Source of the DNA: Clostridium sp. MD294
GTDB lineage: Bacteria > Bacillota > Clostridia > Lachnospirales > Anaerotignaceae
Length of the DNA: 64,000 bases
Direction: 5' to 3'
Assembly (NCBI RefSeq): GCF_000364165.2
Contig: NZ_CP097810.1
Coordinates: forward strand, 2,110,130 to 2,174,129
Below are positions 45,601-54,125 of this stretch, piece by piece. Each line of letters begins with the position of its first letter. Within the stretch, counting starts at the first letter, position 1. Position numbers and translations under genes: made by a program. The notes under the pieces were generated by a model. The model was not told the origin of the DNA and did no database searches. It saw only the letters and a program-made list of their open reading frames with translations.

Positions 45601-47459
45601 TCGCCTTCTAGTTCTGTTGTTAATTCTACAAAACTTTCTGCAGTATTTATTAGTATTTCTGGTGGATTTGCTGTAATTTTATTTGTTGTATTATCATCTT
45701 CACCTGGTTTATTGTCATCTGGGTTTGGAGAAGGTGTTGGAGTATCTATTACATCTACAGGTGTTTGCACCTCTTCAGATTTTTCTATAGTGCTTGGATC
45801 TGATGCTTCAATTTTTCCTATTTCGCCCTCTCCAGAAATTTCTGTTTTTCCTGTAGAGGTAGAACTGATTTCGTCTACTTTTGCCTCTGGTGCAACATCT
45901 ACTTTTGCAGTTGCTGTATCACTGAGTTCTACTTTTTCAACATTTGCTTCATCTTTTACAATAACATCTGCATTTGCACTATCACTTACTGCTACATTTT
46001 CTACTTTTGCAGTATCATTTACTACAACTTGTGCATTTGCATTGTCACTTACTGCTATATCAGATACGGCTGCATTACCTTTTAACTCAATGTTCGCTTC
46101 TGCATTTTGATTTACTTCTACTTTTTCTACACTTGCACCATTTTGTACTGTAATATCTGTGCTGCCTTCTCTATTTAATACAATATCTTTTGCATCACCT
46201 GTTACAATGACTTTGTCAACGCCTTCTGCACTTTCTGAAATATCAACACTACCTTCATCATTTACTTCAACAGTATGTACTTTTGCACCTTCTGCAATTT
46301 CAACAGGTGCTTGTGCCTCCACTCTACTAAATTCAAAACCAAATATTGCAGTTGCTGCTTTTGCTATAATAGATGCACCTAATGCTCTTGGATTACGTGT
46401 TGTAATAACCACTTGAAAACTTGGAGCATTATTTTCTACAATAGTAATCTTTCCGCTTATACTTGTTTTGCCCTCAAAATAGATATTGATTTTTTCAAAA
46501 TATGCTGCTCCTACTGCTACGTCATCAGTAGCATAAGCACTTGCCACTGCGGCATCACTGTTTACATGAATGTCAACATCGCCTTTAAATTTAATATCAT
46601 TTAATTCTAATCCATTGTTTGCATAAATTGTTGTAGTACCTGTTAATGTTTTACCTTCATAGTCATCTGCATCAGATTGAGAACGAATTGTTATATTGTG
46701 TGTCTTTTTGTCGTTGCTGGAAGAATTAGAGCTTTTTTTGCTGCTTCCTCCACCTCCTCCATTTGTCCATACCATATTACCAGCATCTGCTGTTCTAGCT
46801 TCTTCTTTTTCGTCGTTTTCTTGTTTATTTGAAGCAGGCTGCGGTATATTTGTACCTCTATTTCCTAATACTCTATCTAACGTTGAAACTGCTTCTGCTC
46901 TTGTCATACCTTTATTTCCACCAAAGCTACCATCTGTATAACCACTCATATAGCCAGCAGATACTGCTGCTCCTACTGCACCTTTCGCCCATGATGGCAT
47001 ACTTGCTGCATCTGTAAAAACATCTGCACCTGCTTCATTTGGTGTCAATCCTTTTGCATTATATATAAATACCGCTGCCTGCATTCTTGTTATTGTTTCA
47101 TTTGGGCGGAATGTACCATCTTCAAAACCGCTTGCTACATTGCCACGTACCGCTTTTACTACATCAGCATAATACCAGTCACTTTCTTTTACATCATTGA
47201 ATTGTATCAATGTTGTAGATGTAAAAGCTGTTGGTGCTGCACTATTTAAAAGCCTTACAAACTCTGCTCTTGTAATCGTTCTATCTGGGCGGAATGTACC
47301 ATCTTCATATCCTCCAACTCTACCTTCATTTTGCCATTTTGTAATTGTTGCTTCTGCCCAATGACCTAAAACATCACTAGATGCTCCAAATATAGGAACT
47401 ACACTATTTACTGTCATTGCTGTTGACAATAAAAAAGCTACTACTTGATACCTTTTCAT
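42357..47459 (-). CDS. SLH-domain S-layer/surface protein 4 (phase-variable, OFF)
   Basis: A 1,700-residue secreted wall protein, the largest and most diverged of the four. The signal peptide and three SLH domains (to about 200) keep the same plan with many substitutions (for example ASSDVLGHWAEATI against ASNDIFGHWAEFTI). The shared module and V.NV.V. repeats follow (about 255-580). The variable part begins after a Pro/Asp linker with Ig-like domains (about 600-760) and several predicted beta-sandwich repeats, including duplicated QADIWLKTQVGY-like and TFTAKEGYTFAETI-like motifs. It ends in an acidic 14-residue tandem repeat. AAGGAGGAG precedes the ATG. The promoter in its upstream element points away, so the gene should be OFF in this configuration. 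Confidence 0.86.
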   Translation of the reverse strand: MKRYQVVAFLLSTAMTVNSVVPIFGASSDVLGHWAEATITKWQNEGRVGGYEDGTFRPDRTITRAEFVRLLNSAAPTAFTSTTLIQFNDVKESDWYYADVVKAVRGNVASGFEDGTFRPNETITRMQAAVFIYNAKGLTPNEAGADVFTDAASMPSWAKGAVGAAVSAGYMSGYTDGSFGGNKGMTRAEAVSTLDRVLGNRGTNIPQPASNKQENDEKEEARTADAGNMVWTNGGGGGSSKKSSNSSSNDKKTHNITIRSQSDADDYEGKTLTGTTTIYANNGLELNDIKFKGDVDIHVNSDAAVASAYATDDVAVGAAYFEKINIYFEGKTSISGKITIVENNAPSFQVVITTRNPRALGASIIAKAATAIFGFEFSRVEAQAPVEIAEGAKVHTVEVNDEGSVDISESAEGVDKVIVTGDAKDIVLNREGSTDITVQNGASVEKVEVNQNAEANIELKGNAAVSDIAVSDNANAQVVVNDTAKVENVAVSDSANADVIVKDEANVEKVELSDTATAKVDVAPEAKVDEISSTSTGKTEISGEGEIGKIEASDPSTIEKSEEVQTPVDVIDTPTPSPNPDDNKPGEDDNTTNKITANPPEILINTAESFVELTTELEGDIIWSAEDADGKKYRVEKDEKDSKKAKLVIPGYVQKGTIITVTAKSGEETATIEIEVVTNDRSPVVNVVNVNTPTAGKIVKGGSGTFTFELEGENLEFINTKDVIFEVIADGKVIRNPYNSVADTIKGVSCEGIYEKGYIATGVKISLTEDADIEEGKEITVKAISRVDNTKTGEASVVVAAGLEDEEKEALATAVEALENAEGIAIEELPASDRQNQEVIETKIAEAAKQIEGIKDIEGIDVEATITNLPEDGLPAENSTDVEVTFKVTMLGVPAKDESGNEKQIEKTVSVNVLALEEVTSVIVGILQKPIAGQGTTTLSNMLNIGHYEKYRAFESKNEDELETTRWNVLNEESGEFEPFPAGANFESGKSYQADIWLKTQVGYQFVGEEVELDISGHIEGAEVSKASVVGEGEGNMVHILVTFPSTETGPITQEDVSVYPEAYPAAITLYPTEGYSNFASITINNVEDIVVSEGYDIKIEAVGENAAVAKELDAKAEIVEEEGIKKIKVTFTNTTGTATKDKKIQYTVTIPKEMIQPKQGYTQPTEDLSADIGVVVQDRKIVPIIGVDVYNYYDFEKGFRWVQGKPIKEAEKDIYNMEDHIDVIVSNYAYNQEKLGEGADISDWFEGLPEGVNAVVKELKGSTLRVKFTGAPATSTGTKNIVIDKMTISQRYIEGYNEDTVVKLVPNTDAEAIRIIVMPVVKSIGVKSKDGVTGIDLPQIGDTELPTISLIPDNEEYAPYRGGSDTSYGYFLESKNGKIAEWTKESGTGDTVQAGDVYSFIIEFRAGFIDDDTGDCNHYYSLDYENINTFKGAPSGEGITVEKIQEDPDNKNSIPNEMKMQFKVTYTVPENNDANKISSVGITETIALPTAERLPEIGALTAKQGDTDKYTVSATEWAETDGNYTTDITFTAKEGYTFAETITKPVLTGIDESVISEGEAGTDESGNQTWKFTITISSSSDPSTNSQAHISAKRNEKPITTVNDSEDKTETTELSNNGEDKTEATKPSDDEEDKTEATEPSDDGEDKAETVEPSDDEEDKAEIVEPSDDEEDKVEAVEPSDDDENKAETVEPSDDDENK

Positions 47460-47555
47460 TTCTTAAACTCCTCCTTAAAAATAAAACAAATTTTGATATA
47501 GTAATAGAGAGTTTGCCCTCCTCTCTTTTATATAATTATAAAAATTTATATTATC

Positions 47556-47723
47556 CCAAAAAGTATACTTTTTGAGAAAATAACTTTTTTCCAATTTTTT
47601 TAATTTTTTAAAAATTTTTTTGGACATTTTAAATAAATTGTGTTATAGTATAAATATAAAAATCTATAAAATTTGTATTACTTTACACTTAGGGAAAAAT
47701 TTGTCAAAAAGTATACCTTTTGA
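47556..47723 (+). promoter_or_regulatory. Invertible promoter element 4, OFF orientation
   Basis: GTATAC cores at 47563-47568 and 47711-47716 are 148 bp apart. The promoter TTGGAC (47620-47625), 18 bp, TATAGT (47644-47649) is on the plus strand while SLH gene 4 is on the minus strand. The gene-side flank (ATTATCCCAAAAAGTATAC) is identical to element 3, but immediately inside the core it switches from the element-3 sequence (TTTTTAAAGAATTG) to TTTTTGAGAAAATA, as in element 2. This is the clearest within-genome evidence of opposite states. Confidence 0.82.
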
Positions 47724-47952
47724 CAAATTTTATGTTATATATTGTATTTCAATACTTTTTCACTTTAGATTTATTTTTAAACGATGTTTTTTATATCCTT
47801 TTTTGAAAAAACTTTTATTTTACATTTTGTCTTAAATATTATTTCTATATTTAAATTTCTATTTTTCTTTAAAATTCAACATTATTTGAAATTTCATCTA
47901 TAATTTTTTTATAATTATTTTTTATGCAATTTATACAACTAAAAAGTCAAAT
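47724..47952. other. AT-rich spacer beyond element 4
   Basis: No gene seen. Similar by eye to the equivalent regions of SLH loci 2 and 3. Confidence 0.4.
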
Positions 47953-47990
47953 AAAAGGTTGAGAGTTACCCCTCAACCTTTTATTTTTTT
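47953..47990 (+). terminator. Terminator between element 4 and the TetR gene
   Basis: AAAAGGTTGAG pairs with CTCAACCTTTT around eight bases, with ATTTTTTT on the plus strand. No plus-strand gene lies upstream of it, so its most obvious role is to stop the outward transcript from element 4 in its OFF state. Confidence 0.85.
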
Positions 47991-48109
47991 CTAAAATTTT
48001 TTTATGTTTTATGATTGCTATTTCTTTACTTGACAAATGAATATAATTTCTATATAATTGTTTTTGACTAAAAGTCATTAACTATATATTGTAATAGGAG
48101 GTTTGTTTC

Positions 48110-48769
48110 TTGGCTAGACCTGTTAAAAAAACACTTGAAATATGGAAAAAAGAAATATTAGATGCAGCACAAACATTATTTCTTTCGAAAGGATTTGAGC
48201 AAACTTCTATATCTGATATTATGGATATAGTAGGAGGAGCTAAAGGAATGTTTTATCACTGTTTTAAAAGTAAAGAAGAAGTCATGCACACATTATGCGA
48301 TAAAATGTTTTTTGAAAATAATCCTTTTGAAAAAATTAAAAATCGTACTGATTTGAATGGTTTACAAAAAATAAAAGAACTTTTGGTTATAAATCAGTCA
48401 GATACAAAGCGAAATGATTTTAATTTACAAGCTATGTCTATATTAAAAGACCCTCATATTTTAGCATCAGCTATTGAATCAAATAAAAGAATATTAACAC
48501 CTCTATGGTTTGAATTACTAGAAGAAGCTAAAAAAGATGGTTCTATCAAAACAGAATATACAAAAGAACTTTCTGAGATTTTACCACTTATTAATTTTTG
48601 GCTTATTCCAACAGTATATCCTGCCACTGCCGAAGAAATCCATCACAAATATCTTTTTATAATGGAAGTACTTTCTCATATGGGATTACCTCTTTTTCAT
48701 GATAAAACAACAGCTTTAGCAGAAAAATTTATTGCTGATATTTCAGCTAAAGGGGGAAAAAAGCAATGA
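48110..48769 (+). CDS. TetR/AcrR family transcriptional repressor
   Basis: A 219-residue regulator. The N-terminal helix-turn-helix shows ILDAAQTLFLSKGFEQTSIS, then DIMDIVGGAKGMFYHCFKSK and EEVMHTL. The C-terminal helical ligand domain is not specific. The start is a TTG with AGGAGG nine bases upstream, giving the normal family N-terminus (MARPVKKTLEIWKKEI). The stop overlaps the following transporter start (ATGA), so the two are translationally coupled; the regulator probably controls the pair. Confidence 0.9.
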   Translation: MARPVKKTLEIWKKEILDAAQTLFLSKGFEQTSISDIMDIVGGAKGMFYHCFKSKEEVMHTLCDKMFFENNPFEKIKNRTDLNGLQKIKELLVINQSDTKRNDFNLQAMSILKDPHILASAIESNKRILTPLWFELLEEAKKDGSIKTEYTKELSEILPLINFWLIPTVYPATAEEIHHKYLFIMEVLSHMGLPLFHDKTTALAEKFIADISAKGGKKQ

Positions 48770-49995
48770 CACAAAAATTATTTTCAAAAAATTTTATACT
48801 TCTTATATTAGGACAATCTGCTTCTTTGTTTGGCAATTTTATAGTAAAACTTTCTCTTTCTATGCATATATTAGAAAAAACAAAATCTGCTGCTATATTT
48901 GCTGGAATATTGTCTATTGCCACAATTCCTACTATTTTATTTTCTCCTTTAGGAGGTATTATTGCTGACAGAACAAATAAAAAAAATATTATGGTTTTAT
49001 TAGATGTACTTACTGGAATTTTTATTTTATTTGCAACTATTTTGTTATCTGAAAATAATGATATTATCATAATCACTATGTTGCTTTTAATACTTTCTAT
49101 ACTAACAGCATTTGAAACGCCTACTGTACAATCCTGTATTCCATCTATGTTGACAGGTGATAATATCACAAAGGCTAATGCAATTGTAAATCAAATTGCT
49201 TCATTATCTTACTTCATTGCTCCAATGTTAGGCAGTATATTATATACTATGTTCGGTTTAAAAAATGTAATGTATATAAGTATTCTTTTCTTTTTTATTA
49301 CTGCTTTATTAGAATGTTTTATTCAATTAAATCATTGTACTTCTTACAGTAATAACAATTTATTTTCTATTATCAAACATGACTTTTTATATAGTATGCA
49401 ATATATTTTTAAAAAACAGACATCTATTTTTAAAATACTTGTTTTCACTGCTATTTTCAGGTTTTTTGTAACAGGTATTACTATTGTTGGACTTCCTTAT
49501 ATTGTACGTACTATTCTTAGTTTAAATGCGAAATATTATGGTGCTGCAGAAAGTGCATTAGCTATTGCTACTATTTTAGGAAGTATCGCTTCTGTAGTTT
49601 TTGCAGAAAAATTAAAAATACATAAATTATATCATATTCTTTGTTTCATTGGTTTATTTATAATTATTGCTGGCATCGCCTTTATATTCCCAATCAATGC
49701 TATTACAAAATATGGTATTAATATCATTTCTTATTGTGGTATACAAATTTCCGTCACTATTTTCTCTATTTTTGCAGTTTCTTATATACAACAAAAAACA
49801 CCAAATCATATTATTGGAAAAATTATGTCTTATACTTCTGCTATTACATTATGTGTTCAGCCTATAGGACAAATGGTATACGGCCTGTTTTTTGATTATT
49901 TTCATAATAAAATATATATTGTTATGATAATTACAGGTATCATTGTATCTACTATAGCAATATCATCATCAAGTTTTTTTAAAACATTAAAATAA
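48766..49995 (+). CDS. MFS efflux transporter (MefA-like)
   Basis: A 409-residue membrane protein with about 12 hydrophobic segments. The N-terminus LILGQSASLFGNFIVKLSL, the loop SPLGGIIADRTNKKNIMVLLD (the family's G.hADR..kk motif A) and the helix IPSMLTGDNITKANAIVNQI are typical of the macrolide-efflux-type MFS_3/MFS_1 group. It is preceded by a coupled TetR gene, a common layout for inducible drug or toxic-compound efflux. The substrate is unknown. Confidence 0.88.
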   Translation: MTQKLFSKNFILLILGQSASLFGNFIVKLSLSMHILEKTKSAAIFAGILSIATIPTILFSPLGGIIADRTNKKNIMVLLDVLTGIFILFATILLSENNDIIIITMLLLILSILTAFETPTVQSCIPSMLTGDNITKANAIVNQIASLSYFIAPMLGSILYTMFGLKNVMYISILFFFITALLECFIQLNHCTSYSNNNLFSIIKHDFLYSMQYIFKKQTSIFKILVFTAIFRFFVTGITIVGLPYIVRTILSLNAKYYGAAESALAIATILGSIASVVFAEKLKIHKLYHILCFIGLFIIIAGIAFIFPINAITKYGINIISYCGIQISVTIFSIFAVSYIQQKTPNHIIGKIMSYTSAITLCVQPIGQMVYGLFFDYFHNKIYIVMIITGIIVSTIAISSSSFFKTLK

Positions 49996-50011
49996 CAACG
50001 AATAATATAAA

Positions 50012-50046
50012 AAAATCACTAACTTAAAAAATTAGTGATTTTTTCA
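50012..50046. terminator. Terminator of the TetR-MFS pair
   Basis: AAAATCACTAA pairs with TTAGTGATTTT around seven bases, followed by T-rich DNA. It also lies at the end of the small gene on the opposite strand. Confidence 0.85.
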
Positions 50047-50076
50047 TTATAAATTTTGTTTCTATTCCATACACAA

Positions 50077-50181
50077 TTAATATTCTTTTTCTCCTGTGTT
50101 TAAGTCAATAATAGACATTGTTAAAAGTGCCGCAGATACTGCTAGTGATACTGCACTCAACACCAATTTTGTTACTTTCAC
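50077..50181 (-). CDS. 34-residue hydrophobic microprotein downstream of purL
   Basis: A GTG start at 50181, with AAAGGAGTG seven bases upstream, opens a frame reading MKVTKLVLSAVSLAVSAALL, then TMSIIDLNTGEKEY and a TAA. It has one positively charged N-terminus, one hydrophobic helix of about 18 residues and a short polar tail, so it is a probable single-pass membrane microprotein or a very short exported peptide. It begins 16 bp after the purL stop and is very likely co-transcribed with it. Family unknown. The strong ribosome binding site and low-stop frame support it, but its size leaves doubt. Confidence 0.55.
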   Translation of the reverse strand: MKVTKLVLSAVSLAVSAALLTMSIIDLNTGEKEY

Positions 50182-50197
50182 AATAGTCACTCCTTTA

Positions 50198-53100
50198 TTA
50201 TTTAAAATAATTTACACCAGAAAGAAATATCTTTTGGTCTTTTTCTCCTGCTACATTTTTATAAAGACCATTTCCAATTCTTTCAGAATGTCCCATTTTT
50301 CCAAATACCCTGCCATCTGGGCTTGTAATGCCTTCTATGGCAAAAGCAGAACCATTTGGATTATAACGAATATCATAAGTAGGTTTTCCTGAAGGGTCAA
50401 CATACTGTGTAGCAATCTGTCCTTTTGCTGCTAATTCTTCTAATACAAATTGAGGTGCGACAAATCTTCCCTCTCCATGTGATACAGGTATAGTATAAAT
50501 ATCTTCTGGTTCTACCGACCATAGCCAAGGTGACAAATTAGATGTAATTTTTGTATCTACTAAACAAGAAATGTGTCTACCAATTTGATTATATGTTAAT
50601 GTTGGACTGTTTTCATCAATATCTCTAATTTCACCATAAGGTACTAATCCTAATTTAATTAGTGCTTGAAAACCATTACAAATACCTAGCATTAAACCAT
50701 CTCTATTTTGAAGTAAATCCATAACAGCCTCTTTTATAGCAGGATTTCTAAATGTAGCTGCAATAAATTTTCCAGAACCCTCTGGCTCATCTCCTGCACT
50801 AAATCCTCCTGGAAGCATAATCATTTGTGCATTACGTATCATTTTTTCCATTTTCTGTATCGTTTGTTCTAATGCTTGTACAGAAAGATTTGCTATAACA
50901 AGTGTTTCTACTTCTGCTCCTGCTTTTTCAAATGCCCTTTTTGAGTCATATTCGCAGTTTGTGCCTGGGAAAACTGGTATAAATACACGAGGCTTTGCAA
51001 TACTATGTGCATTTGTTGCTTTTTGTTTTACATTATAATTTGCAACAGTAATGTTTTCTTTTTTGCAATCTTTTGTTTTTGTTGGGAAAACACTTTCTAA
51101 TGGTTTTTGCCATGTTTCTGCTGCTTGTTTAATGTCAATTTCTATATTACCATAAGTGATAACAGGTTCTGCTATAGTTTCTCCTAATACAATAGCATCT
51201 GCTCCTTTAAAGTCAAATACTTTAGAATTTACCAATTCCAATACAAAAGAGCCATATTCAGGTTGGAAGAAATCTTTTTGTTGTAATTCATCATTTAATT
51301 GTACACCTATAAAATTACCAAAAGCCATTTTACTAATTGCTTCTGCAATACCGCCACTTTTTACAGTATGAGCAGAAATACAAATTCCTTTTTGAATATA
51401 GTCATGTACTAATTCAAATATTTTTTTCAAATATTCATAATCTGGCAAATGATTTTCATCTAATCTAGCAGGTAAAAATACTACTTTATTTCCTGCTTTT
51501 TTAAATTCTGGAGAAATAATTCCTTTTACATTTTCATAATCTACTGCAAAAGAAACTAATGTTGGAGGTACTGTCATATCTTCAAATGTACCAGACATAC
51601 TATCTTTACCACCTATTGCAGCTATACCCATTTCCATTTGTGCTTTAAATGCACCAATCAGTGCTGCAAAAGGTTTTCCCCATTTTTCAGGACTTGTTCC
51701 TAGTCTTTCAAAATATTCTTGAAATGTTAGTCTTGCTTTTTTATAGTCACCACCTGCTGCTACAATTTTTGCAAGTGACTCTACTACTGCAAATACTGCC
51801 CCATGAAATGGACTCCATTTTGCAATTTCTGGGTGATAACCAAAACTCATTATTGTAGCAGTAGTAGTTTCTCCTTCTAACATAGGCACTTTTGCAGCCA
51901 TTACTTCAGTAGGTGTAAGTTGGTTTTTGCCTCCAAAAGGCATAAGCACTGTGCTTGCTCCAATTGTAGAGTCAAAACGCTCCACTAATCCCTTTTGTCC
52001 CGCAATATTTAATTTTTGTAAATTTTCAAACCATGCTTGTTTAAAATCTTGTTCAATAAGATTTTCAGAAACAGATGTTTTCTTGAAAAAGTTATCCCTT
52101 GTAGGCATTTTTATAATAACATCTGTCACTTGTGTTGCACCATTAGTATCTAAAAAGTCCCTTGAAATATTAACAATATCTTTTCCTCGCCAATTCATAA
52201 TCAATCGTCTATTATCTGTTACAACAGCAACTTTTGTTGCTTCTAAATTTTCTTCTAAAGCATATTGTATAAATTTCTGTACATTTTGTTCTGAAACAAC
52301 AACTGCCATTCTTTCTTGTGACTCTGATATAGCAAGTTCTGTGCCATCTAAACCATCATATTTTTTAGGTACAGCATCTAAATCAATTACTAGACCTTCT
52401 GCAAGTTCTCCTATTGCAACAGAAACACCGCCTGCTCCAAAATCATTACATCTTTTTATCATTTTACTGACTTCTGGATTGCGAAACAATCTTTGTAATT
52501 TTCTTTCTGTAGGAGGATTTCCTTTTTGTACTTCTGCTCCACAATTTTCAATAGAAGAAACAGTATGTTCTTTAGAAGAACCTGTTGCACCACCACAGCC
52601 ATCACGTCCTGTTCTACCTCCTACTAATATAATCGCATCACTTGCTTGAGGTACTTGTCTTATAATATTTTGTTTTTTTGCTGCACCAATAACTGCACCT
52701 ATTTCCATTCTTTTTGCTACAAAACCTGGGTCATATATTTCTACAACTTGTCCTGTTGCCAAACCAATTTGATTACCATAAGAACTATATCCTTTTGCTG
52801 CTTCTGTTACTATCTTTCTTTGAGGTAGTTTTCCTGTTATAGTATCAGACACTTTACCTGTTGGGTCACCTGCTCCTGTTACTCTCATTGCTTGGTATAC
52901 ATAAGAGCGTCCAGATAATGGGTCACGTATTGCTCCTCCTAAACAAGTTGCTGCACCACCAAAAGGCTCTATTTCTGTAGGGTGATTATGTGTTTCATTT
53001 TTAAACATAATTACCCAATCTTCTGTAACACCATCTACATCTACAGGTACAACAATAGAACACGCATTGATTTCTTCTGATTGGTCTAAATTATCAAGCA

Positions 53101-53971
53101 GTCCTTTTTTCTTTAATGCTTTCATACCCAAAACAGCAATGTCCATTAAATTGACATCTCTTTGTGCTTCTTTTTGTCCATATACTTCTTTTCTTTCTGA
53201 TTGATACAATTCATATGCCTTTTGGAAAGGTGATTTATATTTTCCGTCTTCAATTTCCACACTTTGTATTTTTGTTTGAAATGTTGTATGTCTACAATGG
53301 TCAGACCAATATGTGTCAATTACTTTAATTTCTGTTACAGTAGGATTTCTTTTTTCTGTATCTCTAAAATATTGTTGACAAAATAAAAAGTCCTCTTTAC
53401 TCATTGCTGTAGATAGTTGTTGACGAAGTTGTTCTAGTTCCTCTGGTGTTTTATTGATAAAGTCATCAAAATCTTTTACATCTTCTGGTATTTCCATTTC
53501 TAGCTGTAAGCTACTTGGTTTTTCAAGAGAGGCTTCTCTGCTATCTACAGGATTGATACAATATGCTTTTACTTTGGTTATTTCTTGTTCTGAAATGTTT
53601 CCCTTTAATGCAAATACTTTCGCTACTGAAATAGTAGGCTTCTCTGTTTGAGAAATAAGCTGAATACACTGCATAGCAGAGTCTGCTCTTTGGTCATATT
53701 GTCCTGGCAAAAACTCTGTTGCAAAAACACTTTCATCTTCTGAAAAAACAACTTCTTCATAAACATAGTCTACAGGAGGCTCTGAAAAAATAGTAGTTTT
53801 TGCACTTTGATAATCTTTTTCGCTAATTCCTTCTACATCATAACGATGAAGTATTCTCAAAGAAATTAAGCCTTCTATAGCTAGATTTTCTTTTAAATCC
53901 TCTAAAAGATGTTGTGCTTCTACATCACAGCCAGCTTTTTTTTCTACATACAGACGTTTTATATTTCCCAT
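50198..53971 (-). CDS. purL: Phosphoribosylformylglycinamidine synthase, single-chain
   Basis: A 1,257-residue enzyme converting FGAR, glutamine and ATP to FGAM in purine synthesis. It carries the PurS-like N-terminal part, the synthase domains and the glutaminase in one chain, as in many Clostridia. Visible motifs are SDHCRHTTFQTKI near 230, MFKNETHNHPTEIEPFGGAA, GGRTGRDGCGGATGSSKEH, FGAGGVSVAIGELAEG, and AAIGGKDSMSGTFEDM. The C-terminal class I glutaminase has PVFPGTNCEYDS, the nucleophile C1098 in GICNGFQALIKLG, and IPVSHGEGRF. AAAGGGA precedes the ATG. Not clustered with other pur genes here. No riboswitch is seen in its short leader. Confidence 0.96.
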   Translation of the reverse strand: MGNIKRLYVEKKAGCDVEAQHLLEDLKENLAIEGLISLRILHRYDVEGISEKDYQSAKTTIFSEPPVDYVYEEVVFSEDESVFATEFLPGQYDQRADSAMQCIQLISQTEKPTISVAKVFALKGNISEQEITKVKAYCINPVDSREASLEKPSSLQLEMEIPEDVKDFDDFINKTPEELEQLRQQLSTAMSKEDFLFCQQYFRDTEKRNPTVTEIKVIDTYWSDHCRHTTFQTKIQSVEIEDGKYKSPFQKAYELYQSERKEVYGQKEAQRDVNLMDIAVLGMKALKKKGLLDNLDQSEEINACSIVVPVDVDGVTEDWVIMFKNETHNHPTEIEPFGGAATCLGGAIRDPLSGRSYVYQAMRVTGAGDPTGKVSDTITGKLPQRKIVTEAAKGYSSYGNQIGLATGQVVEIYDPGFVAKRMEIGAVIGAAKKQNIIRQVPQASDAIILVGGRTGRDGCGGATGSSKEHTVSSIENCGAEVQKGNPPTERKLQRLFRNPEVSKMIKRCNDFGAGGVSVAIGELAEGLVIDLDAVPKKYDGLDGTELAISESQERMAVVVSEQNVQKFIQYALEENLEATKVAVVTDNRRLIMNWRGKDIVNISRDFLDTNGATQVTDVIIKMPTRDNFFKKTSVSENLIEQDFKQAWFENLQKLNIAGQKGLVERFDSTIGASTVLMPFGGKNQLTPTEVMAAKVPMLEGETTTATIMSFGYHPEIAKWSPFHGAVFAVVESLAKIVAAGGDYKKARLTFQEYFERLGTSPEKWGKPFAALIGAFKAQMEMGIAAIGGKDSMSGTFEDMTVPPTLVSFAVDYENVKGIISPEFKKAGNKVVFLPARLDENHLPDYEYLKKIFELVHDYIQKGICISAHTVKSGGIAEAISKMAFGNFIGVQLNDELQQKDFFQPEYGSFVLELVNSKVFDFKGADAIVLGETIAEPVITYGNIEIDIKQAAETWQKPLESVFPTKTKDCKKENITVANYNVKQKATNAHSIAKPRVFIPVFPGTNCEYDSKRAFEKAGAEVETLVIANLSVQALEQTIQKMEKMIRNAQMIMLPGGFSAGDEPEGSGKFIAATFRNPAIKEAVMDLLQNRDGLMLGICNGFQALIKLGLVPYGEIRDIDENSPTLTYNQIGRHISCLVDTKITSNLSPWLWSVEPEDIYTIPVSHGEGRFVAPQFVLEELAAKGQIATQYVDPSGKPTYDIRYNPNGSAFAIEGITSPDGRVFGKMGHSERIGNGLYKNVAGEKDQKIFLSGVNYFK

Positions 53972-54013
53972 GTCGTAATCCCTTTCATCTATTCACGATT
54001 TATTTTTAACGAC

Positions 54014-54034
54014 GCCGATTGTTTTTTTATCGGC
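54014..54034 (-). promoter_or_regulatory. Hairpin in the purL leader
   Basis: GCCGAT pairs with ATCGGC around nine bases (54014-54034). On the minus strand it lies about 45 nt before the purL start without a following T-run, so it is a leader hairpin rather than a terminator. Confidence 0.4.
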
Positions 54035-54038
54035 TTTA

Positions 54039-54074
54039 TTGTAATATTGTACCATGTTATGATATAATTGTAAA
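54039..54074. promoter_or_regulatory. Overlapping divergent promoters of purL and the zinc-ribbon gene
   Basis: Minus strand: TTTACA (54069-54074), 17 bp, TACAAT (54046-54051), aimed at purL. Plus strand: TTGTAA (54039-54044), 18 bp, TATAAT (54063-54068), aimed at the gene at 54126. The two share the same 36 bp, so polymerase binding at one should exclude the other. Confidence 0.55.
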
Positions 54075-54125
54075 AGGATTTTTAATAAAATGATTTTATT
54101 GCTTTATTTGGGGAGGTAGTAATTT

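Noticed and set aside
53972..54038. Purine riboswitch before purL
   Set aside because: The leader is too short and shows only one simple hairpin, without the three-way junction and conserved loops of a purine aptamer.
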